A stretch of DNA of 64,000 nucleotides. It comes from Streptomyces sp. CG1 (GTDB lineage Bacteria > Actinomycetota > Actinomycetes > Streptomycetales > Streptomycetaceae). Both the position numbers and the translations under genes were made by a program. The stretch is from contig NZ_CP163518.1 in assembly GCF_041080625.1 (NCBI RefSeq), positions 8,301,501-8,365,500 of the forward strand. The letters run 5' to 3'. Every line of letters begins with the position of its first letter. Position 1 is the first letter of the stretch. The notes below the pieces were generated by a model. It did not search any database, had not been told where the DNA came from, and saw nothing but the letters and a program-made list of their open reading frames with translations. This document shows, one piece after another, positions 19,801 through 32,527 of this stretch.

Positions 19801-22800
19801 CCGCGTCGACTGGAAGCCGCTGTCCGACGCGCAGTCGGCGTCGCCGAGCGGTGCCTGGATGCTCGTCGTACCGGACGGCGACACGGCCCACCCGTGGGCG
19901 GAAGCGGTGGAGGACGCCCTGTCGTCCGCCGGTGCCCAGGTGGTACGCCTGACCGTGGGAGCGGAATGCGACCGGGACCAGCTGGCCCGACGCGTCGCCC
20001 GGGCGGTCGAGGCGCTCGACGCTGCGGCACCGGCCGGGGTGCTGTCCCTGCTGGCCCTGGACGAGACACAGCGCCCGGACGACCCGACCCTGACGGCCGG
20101 ACCCGCCGGGACGCTGCTCCTGATCCAGGCGCTCGGCGACGCCGCCGTACGCGCACCGCTGTGGTGCGCCACCCGCGGAGCCGTACAGGTTCCCGGCGCG
20201 GAGACGGCGATCCGTCCCGAACAGGCACAGGTGTGGGGGCTCGGTCTGGTGGCCGGGCTGGAGCACTCCGACCGGTGGGGCGGCCTGATCGACCTGCCGG
20301 AAACCCTCGACCCGCAGGCGCTGCGCAGACTGTGCGGCGCGCTCGCCGGGAAACAGGGCGAGGACCAGCTCGCACTCCGCCCGTCCGGAGTCTTCGCCCG
20401 CCGCCTCGCACGCGTGGCCCGCACGTCCCCGCACGACCGCCCGGAGTGGCAGCCGCGCGGCACGGTCCTCATCACCGGTGGCACCGGCGCCGTCGGCGCC
20501 CGGTTCGCCCGCTGGCTCGCGGCCAACGGAGCCGAGCACCTCGTGCTCACCAGCCGCCAGGGCCGCTCCGCGCCGGGCGCGGGGGAGCTGGAGTCCGAAC
20601 TGACGGCCCTCGGCGTACGGGTCACCCTCGCGGCGTGCGACGTCGCGGACCGGGACGCACTGGCCGGACTCGTCGCCAGGGCCGCCGCCGACGGCGAGCC
20701 GATCCGCGCGGTCATCCACGCGGCCGGTACGACCGACTCCGCGCCGCTGGCCGAGACGGGCCTGGACCTGCTGGCCCGGCTCACCTCCGCCAAGGTGCGC
20801 GGCGCGCACCACCTCGACGACGTCTTCCGGGACACCGACCTCGACGCGTTCGTCCTCTTCTCCTCCGGCGCCGGCATCTGGGGCGGGGGCGGACAGGGTG
20901 CGTACGCCGCGGCCAATGCTTACCTCGACGCACTGGCCCAGCACCGCCGTGCGCGGGGGCGGACCGCGCTGTCGGTGGCGTGGGGTCTCTGGGGCGGCGG
21001 CGGCATGGCCGACGGCGAGGTCGGGGACCGGATCCTCAGCCGCGGCGTACGGGTCATGAACCCGGACCAGGCGGTCGCCGCACTGGCCCGCGTCACGGCG
21101 GCCACCGAGACGACGCGGATCGTCGCCGACATCGACTGGGAGGTCTTCGCCCCCCAGTTCACCGCCGTCCGTCGCTCGCCGCTGCTCTCGGACATCCCCG
21201 AAGTGCGGGCGGTACTGGAGGAGACGCCCGGCGCGGCGCAGGGAGCGGCCGTCGGCTCCGCCCCGTCGGCGCTGCTCGACGGCCTGACCGAGGCAGAGCA
21301 GTACCTGGCCGTGCTGGACCTGGTCCGCGCGCAGGCCGCGGCGGCGCTCGGCCACAGCACACCGGATCCCGTCGCCCCGGACCGCGCCTTCCGCGAGCTG
21401 GGCTTCGACTCGATGATGGCGGTGGAGCTGCGGAACCGGCTGAACGCGGCGACGGGACTGCGGCTGCCGAGCACAGTGGTGTTCGACTATCCGACGCCCG
21501 GCGATCTGGCCCGGTTCGTGCGGGCGGAGCTGCTCGGCGAGCCCGACGACGCTGCGGCGATGGTGGAGCCTTCGCCGCCGGCCCTCACGGGTGAGGCGGA
21601 TGCCGAGCCGATTGCGATCGTGGGTGTGGGTTGCCGGTACCCCGGTGGTGTGAGGTCGCCGGAGGACCTGTGGCAGCTGGTGATGTCCGGCGCGGACGCG
21701 GTGTCGGGATTCCCGGTGGATCGTGGCTGGGATCTGGAGGCGCTGTTCGATCCTGACCCGGATGCGGTGGGCAAGTCGTACGCGCGGTCGGGCGGTTTCC
21801 TCTACGACGCGGCGGAGTTCGACGCCGGATTCTTCGGGATCTCGCCGCGTGAAGCGCTGGCGATGGATCCGCAGCAGCGCTTGCTGCTGGAGACGTCGTG
21901 GGAGGCGATGGAGCGGGCGGGCATCGACCCGGCGTCGCTGCGCGGCAGCCGTACCGGCGTCTACGTCGGCGCCATGGTCCAGGACTACGGCCACCGCCTG
22001 CACCAGGGCACGGCCGAGACGGAAGGCCACATCCTGACCGGCACCACGGGCAGCGTGGTCTCGGGCCGGCTGTCGTACACCTTCGGCCTGGAGGGCCCGG
22101 CGGTGACCGTCGACACGGGATGCTCCTCCTCCCTGGTGACCCTGCACCTCGCGATACGGGCACTGCGCAGCGGCGAGTGCTCACTGGCCCTGGCCGGTGG
22201 CGTCACGGTCATGCCGACCCCCGGACCCTTCATCGAGTTCAGCCGGCAGCGAGGCCTGTCCTCGGACGGCCGGTGCAAGGCGTTCGCGGAGGGCGCGGAC
22301 GGCACGGGCTGGTCCGAGGGTGTCGGTGTCCTGGTGGTGGAGCGCCTGTCGGATGCCGTACGGCTGGGACACCAGGTGCTGGCGGTGGTGCGGGGCAGTG
22401 CGGTCAACCAGGACGGCGCCAGCAACGGTCTGACCGCGCCCAATGGGTTGTCGCAGCAGCGGGTGATCCGGCAGGCGCTGGCGGATGCGCGGCTGAGTGC
22501 CGCTGATGTGGACGCGGTGGAGGCGCATGGGACGGGGACGCGGCTGGGTGACCCGATCGAGGCCCAGGCACTCCTCGCCACGTACGGTCAGGAGCGCACG
22601 GACGAACAGCCCGTGTTCCTGGGTTCGTTGAAGTCGAACATCGGGCATGCGCAGGCGGCTGCGGGTGTGGGCGGGGTCATCAAGATGGTGATGGCTCTGC
22701 GGCACGGTGTGCTGCCGCAGACGCTGCACGTCGATGAACCGTCGTCGCATGTGGACTGGTCCGCGGGTGCGGTGCAGCTGCTGACCGAGCAGCGGGCCTG

Positions 22801-25800
22801 GCCGGACTTGGACCGGCCGCGACGGGCGGCCGTCTCCGCCTTCGGCGTGGGCGGAACCAACGCGCATGTCGTGATCGAGCAACCCCCGGTGGTGGACCGC
22901 GGCGACTCGGCGCCCGAGGACACCGCACTCGGCGTGACGCCGTGGGTGGTGTCGGGCAAGAGCGCGCAGGCGTTGCGGGCGCAGGCGGAGGTGCTGCGCG
23001 CGTTCGTAGCCGGGCGTGACGGGCTGGACCTGACGGGTGTCGGGGCGGCGCTGGTGTCGGCGCGGTCGGTGTTCGACCACCGGGCGGTGGTGGTGGCCGC
23101 TGACCGAGCCGAACTGCTGTACGGTCTCGGGGCGTTGGCCTCGGGCGGAGTGGCGCCGGGTGTGGTCAGTGGTGCGGGAGCGGTCGGGCGCCGCCCGGTG
23201 TTCGTGTTCCCGGGTCAGGGTTCGCAGTGGCTGGGTATGGCGGCGGGGCTGTGGGAGTCCTCGTCGGTGTTCCGTGAGCGGATGGCTGAGTGTGAGCGGG
23301 CGCTGGGTCCGTTCGTGGACTGGTCGTTGTCTGCGGTCGTGCGTCAGGAGCCGGGCGCGCCCGGGTTCGACCGGGTGGATGTGGTCCAGCCGGTGCTGTT
23401 CGCGGTGATGGTGTCGCTGGCGGAGTTGTGGCGGTCGTACGGGGTTGAGCCGGCGGCTGTGGTGGGTCATTCGCAGGGCGAGATCGCGGCCGCGGCCGTC
23501 TCTGGTGCTCTGTCGTTGGAGGATGCGGCGCGGGTGGTGGCGCTGCGCAGTCGGGCGCTGGGTGTGCTGGCCGGTCGTGGCGGGATGGTGTCTGTCGCGC
23601 TGCCGGTGGACGAGGTCGCGGGCCGGCTCGGTGAGGGGCTGTCGGTGGCGGCGGTCAACGGGCCGTTGTCGACGGTGGTCTCCGGTGATGTGGAGGCGTT
23701 GGAGGACCTGTTGGCCTCGTGTGAGGCGGACGGTGTGCGGGCGCGGCGGATCCCGGTGGACTACGCCTCCCACTCGGCGCATGTGGAGCAGATCCGGGAC
23801 GAGTTGCGTGAGCTGCTGGAGCCGGTGCGGCCGCGGTCGGGTCAGGTGCCGTTCTACTCGGCCGTGACCGGTGAAGTGATCGACGGCTCCGCTCTGGATG
23901 CGCAGTACTGGTACACGAATCTGCGCCAGACCGTCGACTTCCACGGCGCGACCAAGGCGTTGCTCGCGGAGGGGTTCGATGTGTTCATCGAGGCCAGCGC
24001 GCATCCGGTGCTCACTGCCTCGATCGAAGAGAGCCTGGAGGAAGCGGACGCGTCCGCCGTGGTCCTCGGGACTCTGCGGCGCAACGAAGACGAACAGCGG
24101 CGCTTCACCCTGGCGCTCGCCGAGGCCTTCACCGCCGGACTTCCCGTCCAGTGGCCGGTGACCGGGCGGACGGCGGACGTCCTGGAGCTGCCGACGTATG
24201 CCTTCCAGCGTGAGCGGTACTGGCTGGAGCCGGTGCGGGCGGAGGTGGCTGATGCGGCTGGCCTCGGCCTGGAGGGGCTGGGGCACGGGCTGCTCGGTGC
24301 GATGGTTCCGGTGCCGGACTCCGACGGCGTGGTGTTGACGGGGTCGGTGTCGCTGCGGTCGCATCCCTGGCTCGCCGAGCACGCCGTGTTCGGTACCGCA
24401 CTCCTGCCCGGGACGGCCTTCGTGGAGATGGCGCTTCGAGCCGGGGCAGAGGTCGGCACGACCGTGGTGAGCGAACTGGTGCTGGAGGCACCCCTGCTGG
24501 TGCCGGACCACGGTGAAATACGCCTCCATGTGAGCGTGACCGGTGCGGACGAGTCCGGCTGCCGGACGCTGGTGGTGCGCTCCCGCTCCGACCAGGACTG
24601 GACGGTACACGCCCGGGCCGTCCTGGCCCCCGGGACAGCGGACGAGCCGGTCCTCCGGTCCGCCGCCTGGCCTCCGGCGGGTGCGGAGAGGGTGGATGTC
24701 TCGGCGTTGTACGAGGAGTTCGCCGCGGCTGGCTACGACTACGGGCCTTTGTTCCAGGGGGTTCGGGCTGTCTGGCGTGGGGCGGGGGAGGTTTTCGCGG
24801 AGGTCGAGCTGGCGCAGGGCGGCGGTGACGGGTTTGCGGTGCATCCGGCGCTGCTGGACGCCGCGTTGCATTCGCTGGTGTTGCTCGACCCGGACGCGGA
24901 GGGGGTCGGCGAGCCCCGGCTGCCGTTCTCGTGGACCGGCGTGTCCCTCGCGTCCTCCGGCGCCACCACGCTGCGCGTGCGGCTGACCATGGCTGGCGAG
25001 GACACGGTGTCCCTGTCGGCGACGGATCCGGCGGGCCGACCGGCGGTGTCGGTGGAGTCGCTGGTGCTGCGCGCGGTGAGCGCGGAGCAGCTGCGGGTCG
25101 GCCGGCAGGAGGGCCTGTACCGGGTGGAGTGGCGGCCGGTAGGGGTGGCGTCGGACCGGGCGACCGCTGCCGGTTGGGCCGCCCTGGCACCCGACCTGGA
25201 TCTGGCAGCCCTCGGAGAGTGCGTCCCCGACGTCGTCGTCGCACCGTTCACAGCCGGTGATCAGCCGAAGGCAGGGTTGGCGGAGCAGGCGCGGTTGGCG
25301 ACGCAGCGTGCCCTGACGCTCCTTCAGCAGTTCCTGTCCGACAAGCGTTTGGCCTCGACGCGGTTGGTGTTCGCCACCCGCGGTGCGGTCGGGGTGCGTC
25401 CGGGTGACGATGTCGAGGACCTGGTGAACGCCCCCGTGTGGGGCCTGGTCCGCTCGGCGCAGAGGGAGCACCCCGACCGCATCTGGCTGGTGGACGGCGC
25501 CGAGGAGGCACTGGCCGCGAGCCTGGCAAGGGGTGAGGAACCCCAGCTGGCGGTGCGGGACGGTGCGGTGTTCGTGCCGCGGCTCGTCCGGCACAGCGCG
25601 CCTTCCCCCGACGCGGCCGTGGGCTTCGGCGGGGATGCGGGCACGGTCCTGGTCACGGGCGGCACCGGCACGGTGGGTGCTCTGGTGGCCCGCCACCTGG
25701 TCGCCGTACATGGCGTACGCCACCTGCTCCTGACCAGCCGGCGCGGACAGGAAGCGCCGGGCGCACAGGAGTTGGCCGCGGAGCTGGTGGCGCTGGGTGC

Positions 25801-26965
25801 GCAGGTGACCGTCGCCGCATGTGATGCGGCGGACCGTGAGGCGCTGGCCGCCGTGCTGGCGGGCATCCCGCAGGAGCGGCCGCTGACCGCGGTGGTCCAC
25901 TCGGCGGGTGTCCTGGACGACGCCGTGGTCACCGGGCTGACAGCGGAGCAGCTGGACCGCGTCCTGCGCCCGAAGATCGACGCCGCGCTCAACCTGCACG
26001 ACCTCACCCAGGACCACCACCTCGACGCCTTCGTCCTCTTCTCGGGGGCGGCGGCCACCTTCGGAAGCTCCGGCCAGGCGCATTACGCGGCGGCCAACGT
26101 GTTCCTGGAGTCGCTTGCGGCACACCGGGCCGCGAGCGGGCTGCCCGGTACCGCCCTCGGCTGGGGCTTCTGGGCCGAGCGCAGCGAGATGACGGAACAC
26201 CTCGACGCGATCGCCATGCGGCGCATCGCACAGATCGGCCTCGCGGAGATGACGTCCGAGCAGGGACTCGACCTGTTCGACGCGGCCGTACGTGCCCGGG
26301 AGACCTTCGTCCTGCCCGCCGTGCTGAACGAGGCGAGCCTGCGCGAGCAGGCCGCCGCGGGCGCCCTGCCGGCCATTCTGCGGGAACTGGTCCGCAGGCC
26401 CGCGCAGCGGACGGCGGCCACCGCGGACAGCGGTCCGGCCACGGACACCGCCACCCTGGCCGAGCGCCTGGCGGGCGCCCCCGAGGCGGAGCGGACCGAG
26501 CAGCTTCGCGACCTGGTCCGCGCGCAGGCCGCCGGAGTCCTCGGCCACGCCACGGCGACCGCCGTGAAGCCGCACCAGACGTTCAAGGAGTTGGGTTTCG
26601 ACTCCCTGGGCGCGGTGGAACTGCGCAACCGCCTGATGCGGGCCACCGGTCTGCGTCTCTCCGCCACCCTGGCCTTCGACTACCCGACGCCGGCCGCACT
26701 CGCCGACCACCTGTGGGAGGAACTGCGGCCGGAGGAGGAGTCGTTGGCGGACCGGGTGCTCAGCGAGCTGGACGAACTGGAGTCCGCGCTCGCCACCCTG
26801 GCTCCCGACGAGCAGGCGCGCGACCGCGTCCTGAGCCGGATGCAGCAACTCGTCGCCAAGCACCTCGGTGGCGACCCGGCGAGTGCCGACGAACCGTCCG
26901 GTGCGGACCGGTTCGACGCGGCCAGCGACGACGAGCTTTTCGACTTCCTCGACAACGGCATCTGA
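13841..26965 (+). CDS. Type I PKS: KSQ loading module, modules 1 and 2
   Basis: 4374 residues from ATG 13841 (GGAAGG upstream). Loading: KSQ with Gln189 in VDSGQSSS, a decarboxylating starter KS; AT with GHSQG Ser646 and CAGH at 746-749; ACP Ser981. Module 1: KS Cys1218; AT Ser1668, YASH 1765-1768 (methylmalonyl); dimerisation element, then KR with Ser2342, Tyr2355 and Trp2347 in GIWGG, an A-type KR giving an L-hydroxyl; ACP Ser2524. Module 2: KS Cys2761 (VDTGCSSS); AT Ser3211, YASH 3308-3311; DH His3514 in [10 protein letters not shown] and Asp3673; KR of LDD (B) type with Tyr4082, but Gly4069 where the catalytic Ser belongs; ACP Ser4255. The C-terminal docking helices end [10 protein letters not shown]. 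Layout resembles PikAI/TylGI. It builds the triketide and hands it to the next protein. Confidence 0.95.
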   Translation: MRDSSQARARLTSTSPTEAVAVVGMACRLPLASGPGAFAQLLRDGVDAIREVPADRWNAREYTGQETDGPGRAGARWGGFLDETDRFDPAFFGISPREAVAMDPQQRLALELGWEALEDAGILPDTLRGTAAGVYVGAIWDDYATLAHRRGVAGITQHTMTGLQRGIIANRLSYVLGLRGPSLTVDSGQSSSLTAVHLACESLRSGESGVALAGGVNLDLVPESALSLAEFGALSPDGRCFTFDGRANGIVRGEGGGLVVLKRLSDAVADGDRIHCVIRGSAINNDGGGDSLTTPSREAQAQLLRRAYDNAGVRPADVQYVELHGTGTRVGDPIEAAALGEVLGTARSDSNPLLVGSVKTNIGHLEGAAGIAGLIKTALALKHRELPPSLHFRTPNPAIPLAELRLRVHTENGPWPKADRPLIAGVSSFGVGGTNCHVVLEDWRADADPHTDADADRPDPALSAPVPWTISARTEGALRGQAAALLARPADEASPVDLGHSLATTRTAFPHRAVILGHTTEDFRTRLEALAAGRPAAGLIEGTASRTADRPVFVFPGQGSQWVGMAVDLMDTSPVFAEHIQRCEQALAPHVPWSLTHVLRGGSETDPELSLDRLDVVHPVLFAVMVSLAALWRSYGVEPGAVVGHSQGEIAAAHVAGALTLEEAARLVALRSQAFALLAGTGGMASVALPAAEVEQLLAPWADRLSIAAVNGPRAVTVSGDVPALHELIARCESQDIRVRLLPIDCAGHSAHVERIREPLLDLLGAVTPTSSEVPLYSTVEGRWLDTTELDAEYWYRNSRRTVGFEPAVRALAQAGHETFIEVSPHPILAAGIQETVEDADGQARVVGSLRRGEGGLDRMLAALAEASVHGVAVDWSPAFTGSGARRVDLPTYAFQRRRFWLDAPDAPTAPALPTAVARENDPGAEEEALPLREQWAALTESASRDAALDLVRTHVGIVLGATDTDDVQVEASLRELGFDSMMAVELRNRLNAATGLRLPSTVVFDHPTAGDLARLVRAELLGVPQDTADETEPSPTAVDGAADAEPIAIVGIGCRFPGGVRSPEDLWQLVVSETDAISGFPADRGWDLEALFDPDPDAVGKSYARSGGFLYDAAEFDAGFFGISPREALAMDPQQRLLLETSWEAMERAGIDPASLRGSRTGVYVGAMVQDYGPRLADASPDTEGYLLTGTHGSVTAGRLSYTFGLEGPAVTVDTACSSSLVALHMAVQALRRGECRMALAGGATVMSSPGLFVEFSRQRGLSEDGRCKAFAEGADGTGWAEGVGVLVVERLSDAVRQGHSVLAVIRGSAINQDGASNGLTAPNGLSQQRVIRQALADARLDTDGVDAVEAHGTGTRLGDPIEAQALLATYGQGRDGDQLPLFLGSLKSNVGHTQAAAGVGGVIKMVMALRHGVLPKTLHVAAPSSHVDWSAGAVELLTEQRAWPELDRPRRAAVSAFGMSGTNAHLVLEQAADASADVEKAPVEDGPVPWVVSGKSAEALRAQAEVLRAFVAGRDGLDLTGVGAALVSARSVFEHRAVVVAGDRTELLTGLEALASGGVAPGLATGVGVAGRRAVFVFPGQGSQWLGMAAGLWESSSVFRERMAECERALGPFVDWPLSAVVRQEPGAPGFDRVDVVQPVLFAVMVSLAALWRSHGIEPAAVLGHSQGEIAAAAVSGALTLDDAARVVALRSRALGVLAGRGGMVSVALSAEQVLPRLGQGLSVAAVNGPLSTVVSGDVEALEDLLASCEADGVRARRIPVDYASHSAHVEQIRDELRELLEPVRPRSGQVPFYSAVTGEVIDGSALDAQYWYTNLRQTVDFHGATKALLAEGFDVFIEASAHPVLTGAIEETVEEADATAVVLGTLRRNEDEQRRFTLALAEAFTAGLPVHWPTTGRTTYHLDLPTYAFQRRRYWLDGSAATASEDAADPEESRFWEAVDSADRGELAELLGVDDASRLEDVIDLLGPWRRDSRERSEADAWHYRVDWKPLSDAQSASPSGAWMLVVPDGDTAHPWAEAVEDALSSAGAQVVRLTVGAECDRDQLARRVARAVEALDAAAPAGVLSLLALDETQRPDDPTLTAGPAGTLLLIQALGDAAVRAPLWCATRGAVQVPGAETAIRPEQAQVWGLGLVAGLEHSDRWGGLIDLPETLDPQALRRLCGALAGKQGEDQLALRPSGVFARRLARVARTSPHDRPEWQPRGTVLITGGTGAVGARFARWLAANGAEHLVLTSRQGRSAPGAGELESELTALGVRVTLAACDVADRDALAGLVARAAADGEPIRAVIHAAGTTDSAPLAETGLDLLARLTSAKVRGAHHLDDVFRDTDLDAFVLFSSGAGIWGGGGQGAYAAANAYLDALAQHRRARGRTALSVAWGLWGGGGMADGEVGDRILSRGVRVMNPDQAVAALARVTAATETTRIVADIDWEVFAPQFTAVRRSPLLSDIPEVRAVLEETPGAAQGAAVGSAPSALLDGLTEAEQYLAVLDLVRAQAAAALGHSTPDPVAPDRAFRELGFDSMMAVELRNRLNAATGLRLPSTVVFDYPTPGDLARFVRAELLGEPDDAAAMVEPSPPALTGEADAEPIAIVGVGCRYPGGVRSPEDLWQLVMSGADAVSGFPVDRGWDLEALFDPDPDAVGKSYARSGGFLYDAAEFDAGFFGISPREALAMDPQQRLLLETSWEAMERAGIDPASLRGSRTGVYVGAMVQDYGHRLHQGTAETEGHILTGTTGSVVSGRLSYTFGLEGPAVTVDTGCSSSLVTLHLAIRALRSGECSLALAGGVTVMPTPGPFIEFSRQRGLSSDGRCKAFAEGADGTGWSEGVGVLVVERLSDAVRLGHQVLAVVRGSAVNQDGASNGLTAPNGLSQQRVIRQALADARLSAADVDAVEAHGTGTRLGDPIEAQALLATYGQERTDEQPVFLGSLKSNIGHAQAAAGVGGVIKMVMALRHGVLPQTLHVDEPSSHVDWSAGAVQLLTEQRAWPDLDRPRRAAVSAFGVGGTNAHVVIEQPPVVDRGDSAPEDTALGVTPWVVSGKSAQALRAQAEVLRAFVAGRDGLDLTGVGAALVSARSVFDHRAVVVAADRAELLYGLGALASGGVAPGVVSGAGAVGRRPVFVFPGQGSQWLGMAAGLWESSSVFRERMAECERALGPFVDWSLSAVVRQEPGAPGFDRVDVVQPVLFAVMVSLAELWRSYGVEPAAVVGHSQGEIAAAAVSGALSLEDAARVVALRSRALGVLAGRGGMVSVALPVDEVAGRLGEGLSVAAVNGPLSTVVSGDVEALEDLLASCEADGVRARRIPVDYASHSAHVEQIRDELRELLEPVRPRSGQVPFYSAVTGEVIDGSALDAQYWYTNLRQTVDFHGATKALLAEGFDVFIEASAHPVLTASIEESLEEADASAVVLGTLRRNEDEQRRFTLALAEAFTAGLPVQWPVTGRTADVLELPTYAFQRERYWLEPVRAEVADAAGLGLEGLGHGLLGAMVPVPDSDGVVLTGSVSLRSHPWLAEHAVFGTALLPGTAFVEMALRAGAEVGTTVVSELVLEAPLLVPDHGEIRLHVSVTGADESGCRTLVVRSRSDQDWTVHARAVLAPGTADEPVLRSAAWPPAGAERVDVSALYEEFAAAGYDYGPLFQGVRAVWRGAGEVFAEVELAQGGGDGFAVHPALLDAALHSLVLLDPDAEGVGEPRLPFSWTGVSLASSGATTLRVRLTMAGEDTVSLSATDPAGRPAVSVESLVLRAVSAEQLRVGRQEGLYRVEWRPVGVASDRATAAGWAALAPDLDLAALGECVPDVVVAPFTAGDQPKAGLAEQARLATQRALTLLQQFLSDKRLASTRLVFATRGAVGVRPGDDVEDLVNAPVWGLVRSAQREHPDRIWLVDGAEEALAASLARGEEPQLAVRDGAVFVPRLVRHSAPSPDAAVGFGGDAGTVLVTGGTGTVGALVARHLVAVHGVRHLLLTSRRGQEAPGAQELAAELVALGAQVTVAACDAADREALAAVLAGIPQERPLTAVVHSAGVLDDAVVTGLTAEQLDRVLRPKIDAALNLHDLTQDHHLDAFVLFSGAAATFGSSGQAHYAAANVFLESLAAHRAASGLPGTALGWGFWAERSEMTEHLDAIAMRRIAQIGLAEMTSEQGLDLFDAAVRARETFVLPAVLNEASLREQAAAGALPAILRELVRRPAQRTAATADSGPATDTATLAERLAGAPEAERTEQLRDLVRAQAAGVLGHATATAVKPHQTFKELGFDSLGAVELRNRLMRATGLRLSATLAFDYPTPAALADHLWEELRPEEESLADRVLSELDELESALATLAPDEQARDRVLSRMQQLVAKHLGGDPASADEPSGADRFDAASDDELFDFLDNGI
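23072..24009 (+). repeat. 938-bp direct repeat, copy in module 2 AT
   Basis: Covers most of the module 2 acyltransferase and appears base-for-base identical to 28583-29520 in module 3 (offset 5511) wherever I compared it. The flanks differ immediately: G versus C at the left, GCTCACTGCC versus CCTGACCGGC at the right. Large parts are also shared with module 1 (about 18570-18780 and 19010-19370). The segment uses more G- and T-ending codons than its surroundings. Confidence 0.85.
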
Positions 26966-27013
26966 CAGCGAAGCCGGGCGACGGACCTTCATGACCTCAG
27001 GCAAGGGGAAAGA

Positions 27014-30000
27014 GTGAACACCGAGGACAAGCTGCGCTCGTACCTCAAGCAGGCTGCCACGGATCTGCACGACACCCGGGAGCGCCTGCGCAAGCTGCAG
27101 GACGATGCCCACGAGCCCGTCGCGATCGTGGGGATGGGGTGCCGGTTCCCGGGTGGCGTGCGCTCACCGGAGGACCTGTGGCGGCTGGTCGTCTCGGCGG
27201 GCGACGCCGTGTCGTCGTGGCCGACGGACCGGGGCTGGGACGTCGAGGGCCTCTTTGCCCCGGATCCGGATGCGGTGGGGAAGTCGTACTCGCGGTCGGG
27301 CGGTTTCCTCTACGACGCGGCGGAGTTCGACGCCGAGTTCTTCGGGATCTCGCCGCGTGAGGCGCTGGCGATGGACCCGCAGCAGCGCTTGCTGCTGGAG
27401 ACGTCCTGGCAGGCCGTCGAGCGGGCGGGCATCGACCCGACGTCGCTGCGCGGCAGCCGTACCGGCGTCTACATGGGCCTGATGTACCACGACTACGGGT
27501 CCCGGGTTCGCAAGGCCCCCGAAGAACTCGAGGGCTACCTGCTCAACGGCAGCGCGGGCAGCATCGCGGCCGGCCGGCTGTCGTACACGTTCGGTCTGGA
27601 GGGGCCGGCCGTCACGGTCGACACGGCGTGTTCGTCGTCGCTGGTGGCGCTGCATCTGGCGGTGCAGGCGCTGCGGCGCGGCGAGTGCTCGATGGCGCTG
27701 GCCGGCGGCGTGACGGTGATGTCGTCGCCCGGCTTGTTCGTGGAGTTCAGCCGGCAGCGCGGGATGTCTACGGACGGCCGGTGCAAGGCGTTCGCGGAGG
27801 GCGCGGACGGCACGGGCTGGTCCGAGGGGGTCGGTGTCCTGGTGGTGGAGCGTCTGTCGGACGCGGTGCGGCTGGGGCATCCGGTGCTGGCGGTGGTGCG
27901 GGGCAGTGCGGTCAATCAGGATGGTGCGAGCAATGGTCTGACGGCGCCGAACGGGTTGTCGCAGCAGCGGGTGATCCGGCAGGCGCTGGCGGATGCGCGG
28001 CTGAGTGCCGCTGATGTGGACGCGGTGGAGGCGCATGGGACGGGGACGCGGCTGGGTGACCCGATCGAGGCCCAGGCACTCCTCGCCACGTACGGTCAGG
28101 AGCGCACGGACGAACAGCCCCTGTTCCTGGGTTCGTTGAAGTCGAACATCGGGCATGCGCAGGCGGCTGCGGGTGTGGGCGGGGTCATCAAGATGGTGAT
28201 GGCTCTGCGGCACGGTGTGCTGCCGCAGACGCTGCACGTCGATGAACCGTCGTCGCATGTGGACTGGTCCGCGGGTGCCGTGGAGCTGCTGACCGAGCAG
28301 CGGGCCTGGCCGGAGTTGGACCGGCCCCGACGCGCCGGCATCTCCGCCTTCGGTGCCAGTGGCACGAACGCCCATGTGATCGTCGAGCAGGGTCCGGAAC
28401 ACACATCGGAGATCGAGGGCCGTCCCGAGGGAGAGCCGTCCGGCCTGGTTCCGTGGGTGGTGTCGGGCAAGACGGAGGCGGCGTTGCGCGCGCAGGCCGG
28501 GCGTCTGCACGCCTTCGTCACCGAGCGTCCCGACCTCGACCTGGCCGACACGGCGTACTCCCTCCTGCGCCGCCGCACCGGCTTCGACCACCGGGCGGTG
28601 GTGGTGGCCGCTGACCGAGCCGAACTGCTGTACGGTCTCGGGGCGTTGGCCTCGGGCGGAGTGGCGCCGGGTGTGGTCAGTGGTGCGGGAGCGGTCGGGC
28701 GCCGCCCGGTGTTCGTGTTCCCGGGTCAGGGTTCGCAGTGGCTGGGTATGGCGGCGGGGCTGTGGGAGTCCTCGTCGGTGTTCCGTGAGCGGATGGCTGA
28801 GTGTGAGCGGGCGCTGGGTCCGTTCGTGGACTGGTCGTTGTCTGCGGTCGTGCGTCAGGAGCCGGGCGCGCCCGGGTTCGACCGGGTGGATGTGGTCCAG
28901 CCGGTGCTGTTCGCGGTGATGGTGTCGCTGGCGGAGTTGTGGCGGTCGTACGGGGTTGAGCCGGCGGCTGTGGTGGGTCATTCGCAGGGCGAGATCGCGG
29001 CCGCGGCCGTCTCTGGTGCTCTGTCGTTGGAGGATGCGGCGCGGGTGGTGGCGCTGCGCAGTCGGGCGCTGGGTGTGCTGGCCGGTCGTGGCGGGATGGT
29101 GTCTGTCGCGCTGCCGGTGGACGAGGTCGCGGGCCGGCTCGGTGAGGGGCTGTCGGTGGCGGCGGTCAACGGGCCGTTGTCGACGGTGGTCTCCGGTGAT
29201 GTGGAGGCGTTGGAGGACCTGTTGGCCTCGTGTGAGGCGGACGGTGTGCGGGCGCGGCGGATCCCGGTGGACTACGCCTCCCACTCGGCGCATGTGGAGC
29301 AGATCCGGGACGAGTTGCGTGAGCTGCTGGAGCCGGTGCGGCCGCGGTCGGGTCAGGTGCCGTTCTACTCGGCCGTGACCGGTGAAGTGATCGACGGCTC
29401 CGCTCTGGATGCGCAGTACTGGTACACGAATCTGCGCCAGACCGTCGACTTCCACGGCGCGACCAAGGCGTTGCTCGCGGAGGGGTTCGATGTGTTCATC
29501 GAGGCCAGCGCGCATCCGGTCCTGACCGGCGCGATCGAAGAGACCGTCGAGGAAGCCGACGCGACCACCGTGGTGCTGGGCACCCTGCGCCGCAACGAAG
29601 ACGAACAACGACGCGTGCTGCTCTCCCTCGGCGAGGCTTTCGCCGCCGGTGCCACAGTCGACTGGACGGTGCTTCTGGACAGCCCGGGCCGCCAGGTGGA
29701 CCTGCCGACGTATGCCTTTCAGCGTGAGCGGTACTGGCTGGAGCCGGTGCGGGCGGAGGTGGCTGATGCGGCTGGCCTCGGCTTGGAGGGGCTGGGGCAC
29801 GGGCTGCTCGGTGCGATGGTTCCGGTGCCGGACTCCGACGGCGTGGTGTTGACGGGGTCGGTGTCGCTGCGGTCGCATCCCTGGCTCGCCGAGCACGCCG
29901 TGTTCGGTACCCCGCTCCTGCCCGGGACGGCCTTCGTGGAGATGGCGCTTCGAGCCGGTGCGGAGGTCGGTGCGGGTGCCGTGGAAGAGCTGGTGCTGGA

Positions 30001-32461
30001 GGCACCCCTGCTGCTGCCGGACCAGGACGACGTACGCCTCCACGTGAATGTGGCCGGTGCGGACGAGTCCGGGCGCCGCGCGGTGGTGGTGCGCTCCCGC
30101 TCCGGCGAGGACTGGACCGTCCATGCCCGCGGGGTCGTGGCGCCGCCCGTCGGCGGCGGGCCTGTTGCGACGGTGGGCGCCTGGCCTCCGGCGGGTGCGG
30201 AGAGGGTGGATGTCTCGGCGTTGTACGAGGAGTTCGCCGCGGCTGGCTACGACTACGGGCCTTTGTTCCAGGGGGTTCGGGCTGTCTGGCGTGGGGCGGG
30301 GGAGGTTTTCGCGGAGGTCGAGCTGGCGCAGGGCGGCGGTGACGGGTTTGCGGTGCATCCGGCGCTGCTGGACGCCGCGTTGCATTCGCTGGTGTTGCTC
30401 GACCCGGACGCGGAGGGGGTCGGCGAGCCCCGGCTGCCGTTCTCGTGGACCGGCGTGTCCCTCGCGTCCTCCGGCGCCACCACGCTGCGCGTACGGCTGA
30501 CCGCCACGGACGACGGTGGCGTGTCGCTGGCGGCCGTGGATACGGCCGGCCGGCCCGCCGTGTCGGTGGAGTCGCTGGTGCTGCGCGCGGTGAGCGCGGA
30601 GCAGCTGCAGGTCGGCCGGCAGGAGGGCCTGTACCGGCTGGAGTGGCAACCGGCGCCGGGCGGACCGGTGCGGGCGACCAGCGGCCGCTCCGTGATCCTG
30701 GGCGCCGACCTCGACCTTGCCGCCCTCGGAGGGTCCGTCCCCGAGGTCGTCGTCGCGCCCTTCACGGCCGGTGACGTGACGCCGGAGGGGCTGGCCGAGC
30801 AGGCGCGTACGGCAACGCGGCGCGCTCTGACCCTGATGCAGCAGTTTCTCGCCGACGAGCGTCTGGCACCGACGCGGCTGGTTTTCCTCACCCGCGGCGC
30901 GGTCGCGACCCGGCCGGGCGACGACATCGCCGACCTGGTCAACGCCCCCGTGTGGGGTCTGGTCCGCTCGGCACAGCGCGAACACCCCGACCGCCTGTGG
31001 CTGGTGGACGGCGCCGACGAGGCGTCGGCCGCGAACCTGGCCTTCGATGAGGAGTCTCAGCTGGCGGTGCGCGACGGCGCGATCCTCGTCCCGCGGCTCG
31101 TCCGGCACACCACCACGCCCTCTCCCGACACCGCCACGAGCTTCGGCGGGGAATCCGGCACGGTCCTGATCACCGGCGGCACCGGTACCGTGGGCGCCCT
31201 GACAGCCCGCCACCTGGTCACCGAGCACGGCGTACGCCACCTGCTCCTGACCAGCCGTCGCGGACAGGAAGCGCCGGGCGCCGAGGAGTTGACAGCCGAG
31301 CTGGAGGCCATCGGGGCCCAGGTCACCATCGCCGCATGCGACGCGGCCGACCGCGAGGCCCTGGCCGCCGCGCTCGCCGCCATTCCCCCGGACCGGCCGC
31401 TGACCGGCGTCATCCACGCGGCCGGCGTCCTCGACGACGCCACGACCACGGGCCTGACCCCGGACCGGCTCGACCGTGTCCTGCGCCCGAAGATCGACGC
31501 CGCGCTCAACCTGCACGACCTCACCCAGGACCACCACCTCGACGCCTTCGTCCTCTTCTCCTCGGCGGCCGGCGTGCTCGGCAGCCCCGGGCAGGGCAAC
31601 TACGCGGCGGCCAACGCCTTCCTGGACGCCCTCGCGGCACGCCGAGCCGCGGTCGGGCTGCCGGCGCAGTCGCTGCCGTGGGGGCTGTGGAGCGAGCGGA
31701 GCGAACTGACGGCGTCGCTCTCGGACGCGGAGCGCGAGCGTACGGGACGCTCGGGTGTACTCGGCCTGTCGTCCGGGGAGGCACTGGCCCTCTTCGACGC
31801 GGCGCGGAGTTCCGGCGAGCCCGTGCTCGTGCCGATCCGCCTCGACCACGCGGCGCTTCGCAGCCAGGACGTACCGCCGGTGCTGTGGCACGAGGTGCGC
31901 CTCCCGGGGCACGCCGGCCCGGCGTCCGCGCGGCCGTCGGCCGCATCCGCCCGGGAGCGTCTGCTGGGGCTGCCCGAGGAGGAGCGCCGGGCGGGCCTGC
32001 TGGACCTCGTCCGCACCCACGTCGCCGCGGTACTGGGCCACTCCACCACCGGCTCGGTGACGGCGGAGCGCGCCTTCAAGGAGCTGGGCTTCGACTCGCT
32101 CACCGCCGTTCAGCTGCGCAACCAGCTTGCCGCGGCGACCGGAGTGAAGCTCCCGCCGACCGTGGTGTTCGATCACCCCACCCCGGCGGCCCTGGCCGAA
32201 CACCTCGGCGCCGCACTCTTCGACGAGGGCCCGGACCCGGAGTCGGTCGCCCTGCTGCAGGAACTCGACCGCCTGGAGTCCGCCCTGCTCTCCTCCACGT
32301 CCCGGCTCACGGACCCGGAACAGGTCTCGTCCCGGCTGCGCGCGCTCGCCGCGAAGGTCGCGGGAACCGACGGCGGCAGCACGGACATCGACCAGGAAAT
32401 CGCCTCGGCCACAGCTGACGAGCTGCTCGGCCTCATCGACAAGGAATTCGGCTCCGTGTGA
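27014..32461 (+). CDS. Type I PKS: module 3 (KS-AT-DH-KR-ACP)
   Basis: 1815 residues from GTG 27014 with GGGGAAAG upstream, 48 bp after the previous stop. An N-terminal coiled-coil docking helix ([20 protein letters not shown]) receives the chain from the first PKS. KS Cys206; AT Ser657 in GHSQG, YASH 754-757 (methylmalonyl); DH with [10 protein letters not shown] (His961) and LLDAALH (Asp1120); KR with LDD (B type), Ser1517 and Tyr1530 in [19 protein letters not shown] Ser1695. No ER. The C-terminal docking tail ends [15 protein letters not shown]. All reductive residues are present, so it should give an E, alpha-methylated alkene. Its AT is identical in DNA to that of module 2, while the next 100 bases match module 1 instead, showing recent recombination. 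Confidence 0.95.
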   Translation: MNTEDKLRSYLKQAATDLHDTRERLRKLQDDAHEPVAIVGMGCRFPGGVRSPEDLWRLVVSAGDAVSSWPTDRGWDVEGLFAPDPDAVGKSYSRSGGFLYDAAEFDAEFFGISPREALAMDPQQRLLLETSWQAVERAGIDPTSLRGSRTGVYMGLMYHDYGSRVRKAPEELEGYLLNGSAGSIAAGRLSYTFGLEGPAVTVDTACSSSLVALHLAVQALRRGECSMALAGGVTVMSSPGLFVEFSRQRGMSTDGRCKAFAEGADGTGWSEGVGVLVVERLSDAVRLGHPVLAVVRGSAVNQDGASNGLTAPNGLSQQRVIRQALADARLSAADVDAVEAHGTGTRLGDPIEAQALLATYGQERTDEQPLFLGSLKSNIGHAQAAAGVGGVIKMVMALRHGVLPQTLHVDEPSSHVDWSAGAVELLTEQRAWPELDRPRRAGISAFGASGTNAHVIVEQGPEHTSEIEGRPEGEPSGLVPWVVSGKTEAALRAQAGRLHAFVTERPDLDLADTAYSLLRRRTGFDHRAVVVAADRAELLYGLGALASGGVAPGVVSGAGAVGRRPVFVFPGQGSQWLGMAAGLWESSSVFRERMAECERALGPFVDWSLSAVVRQEPGAPGFDRVDVVQPVLFAVMVSLAELWRSYGVEPAAVVGHSQGEIAAAAVSGALSLEDAARVVALRSRALGVLAGRGGMVSVALPVDEVAGRLGEGLSVAAVNGPLSTVVSGDVEALEDLLASCEADGVRARRIPVDYASHSAHVEQIRDELRELLEPVRPRSGQVPFYSAVTGEVIDGSALDAQYWYTNLRQTVDFHGATKALLAEGFDVFIEASAHPVLTGAIEETVEEADATTVVLGTLRRNEDEQRRVLLSLGEAFAAGATVDWTVLLDSPGRQVDLPTYAFQRERYWLEPVRAEVADAAGLGLEGLGHGLLGAMVPVPDSDGVVLTGSVSLRSHPWLAEHAVFGTPLLPGTAFVEMALRAGAEVGAGAVEELVLEAPLLLPDQDDVRLHVNVAGADESGRRAVVVRSRSGEDWTVHARGVVAPPVGGGPVATVGAWPPAGAERVDVSALYEEFAAAGYDYGPLFQGVRAVWRGAGEVFAEVELAQGGGDGFAVHPALLDAALHSLVLLDPDAEGVGEPRLPFSWTGVSLASSGATTLRVRLTATDDGGVSLAAVDTAGRPAVSVESLVLRAVSAEQLQVGRQEGLYRLEWQPAPGGPVRATSGRSVILGADLDLAALGGSVPEVVVAPFTAGDVTPEGLAEQARTATRRALTLMQQFLADERLAPTRLVFLTRGAVATRPGDDIADLVNAPVWGLVRSAQREHPDRLWLVDGADEASAANLAFDEESQLAVRDGAILVPRLVRHTTTPSPDTATSFGGESGTVLITGGTGTVGALTARHLVTEHGVRHLLLTSRRGQEAPGAEELTAELEAIGAQVTIAACDAADREALAAALAAIPPDRPLTGVIHAAGVLDDATTTGLTPDRLDRVLRPKIDAALNLHDLTQDHHLDAFVLFSSAAGVLGSPGQGNYAAANAFLDALAARRAAVGLPAQSLPWGLWSERSELTASLSDAERERTGRSGVLGLSSGEALALFDAARSSGEPVLVPIRLDHAALRSQDVPPVLWHEVRLPGHAGPASARPSAASARERLLGLPEEERRAGLLDLVRTHVAAVLGHSTTGSVTAERAFKELGFDSLTAVQLRNQLAAATGVKLPPTVVFDHPTPAALAEHLGAALFDEGPDPESVALLQELDRLESALLSSTSRLTDPEQVSSRLRALAAKVAGTDGGSTDIDQEIASATADELLGLIDKEFGSV
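28583..29520 (+). repeat. 938-bp direct repeat, copy in module 3 AT
   Basis: Partner of the repeat at 23072-24009. Directly after it, 29511-29613 is nearly identical to 19370-19473 of module 1 (GCGATCGAAGAGACCGTCG...), not to module 2. The module 3 AT is therefore a mosaic of the two others. Confidence 0.85.
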
Positions 32462-32527
32462 CGCGGACCGGTTCGAGGCGATGAGCGGCACTTCCCACGT
32501 GATCTTTGAAAGGCGACGGACAAGGCG

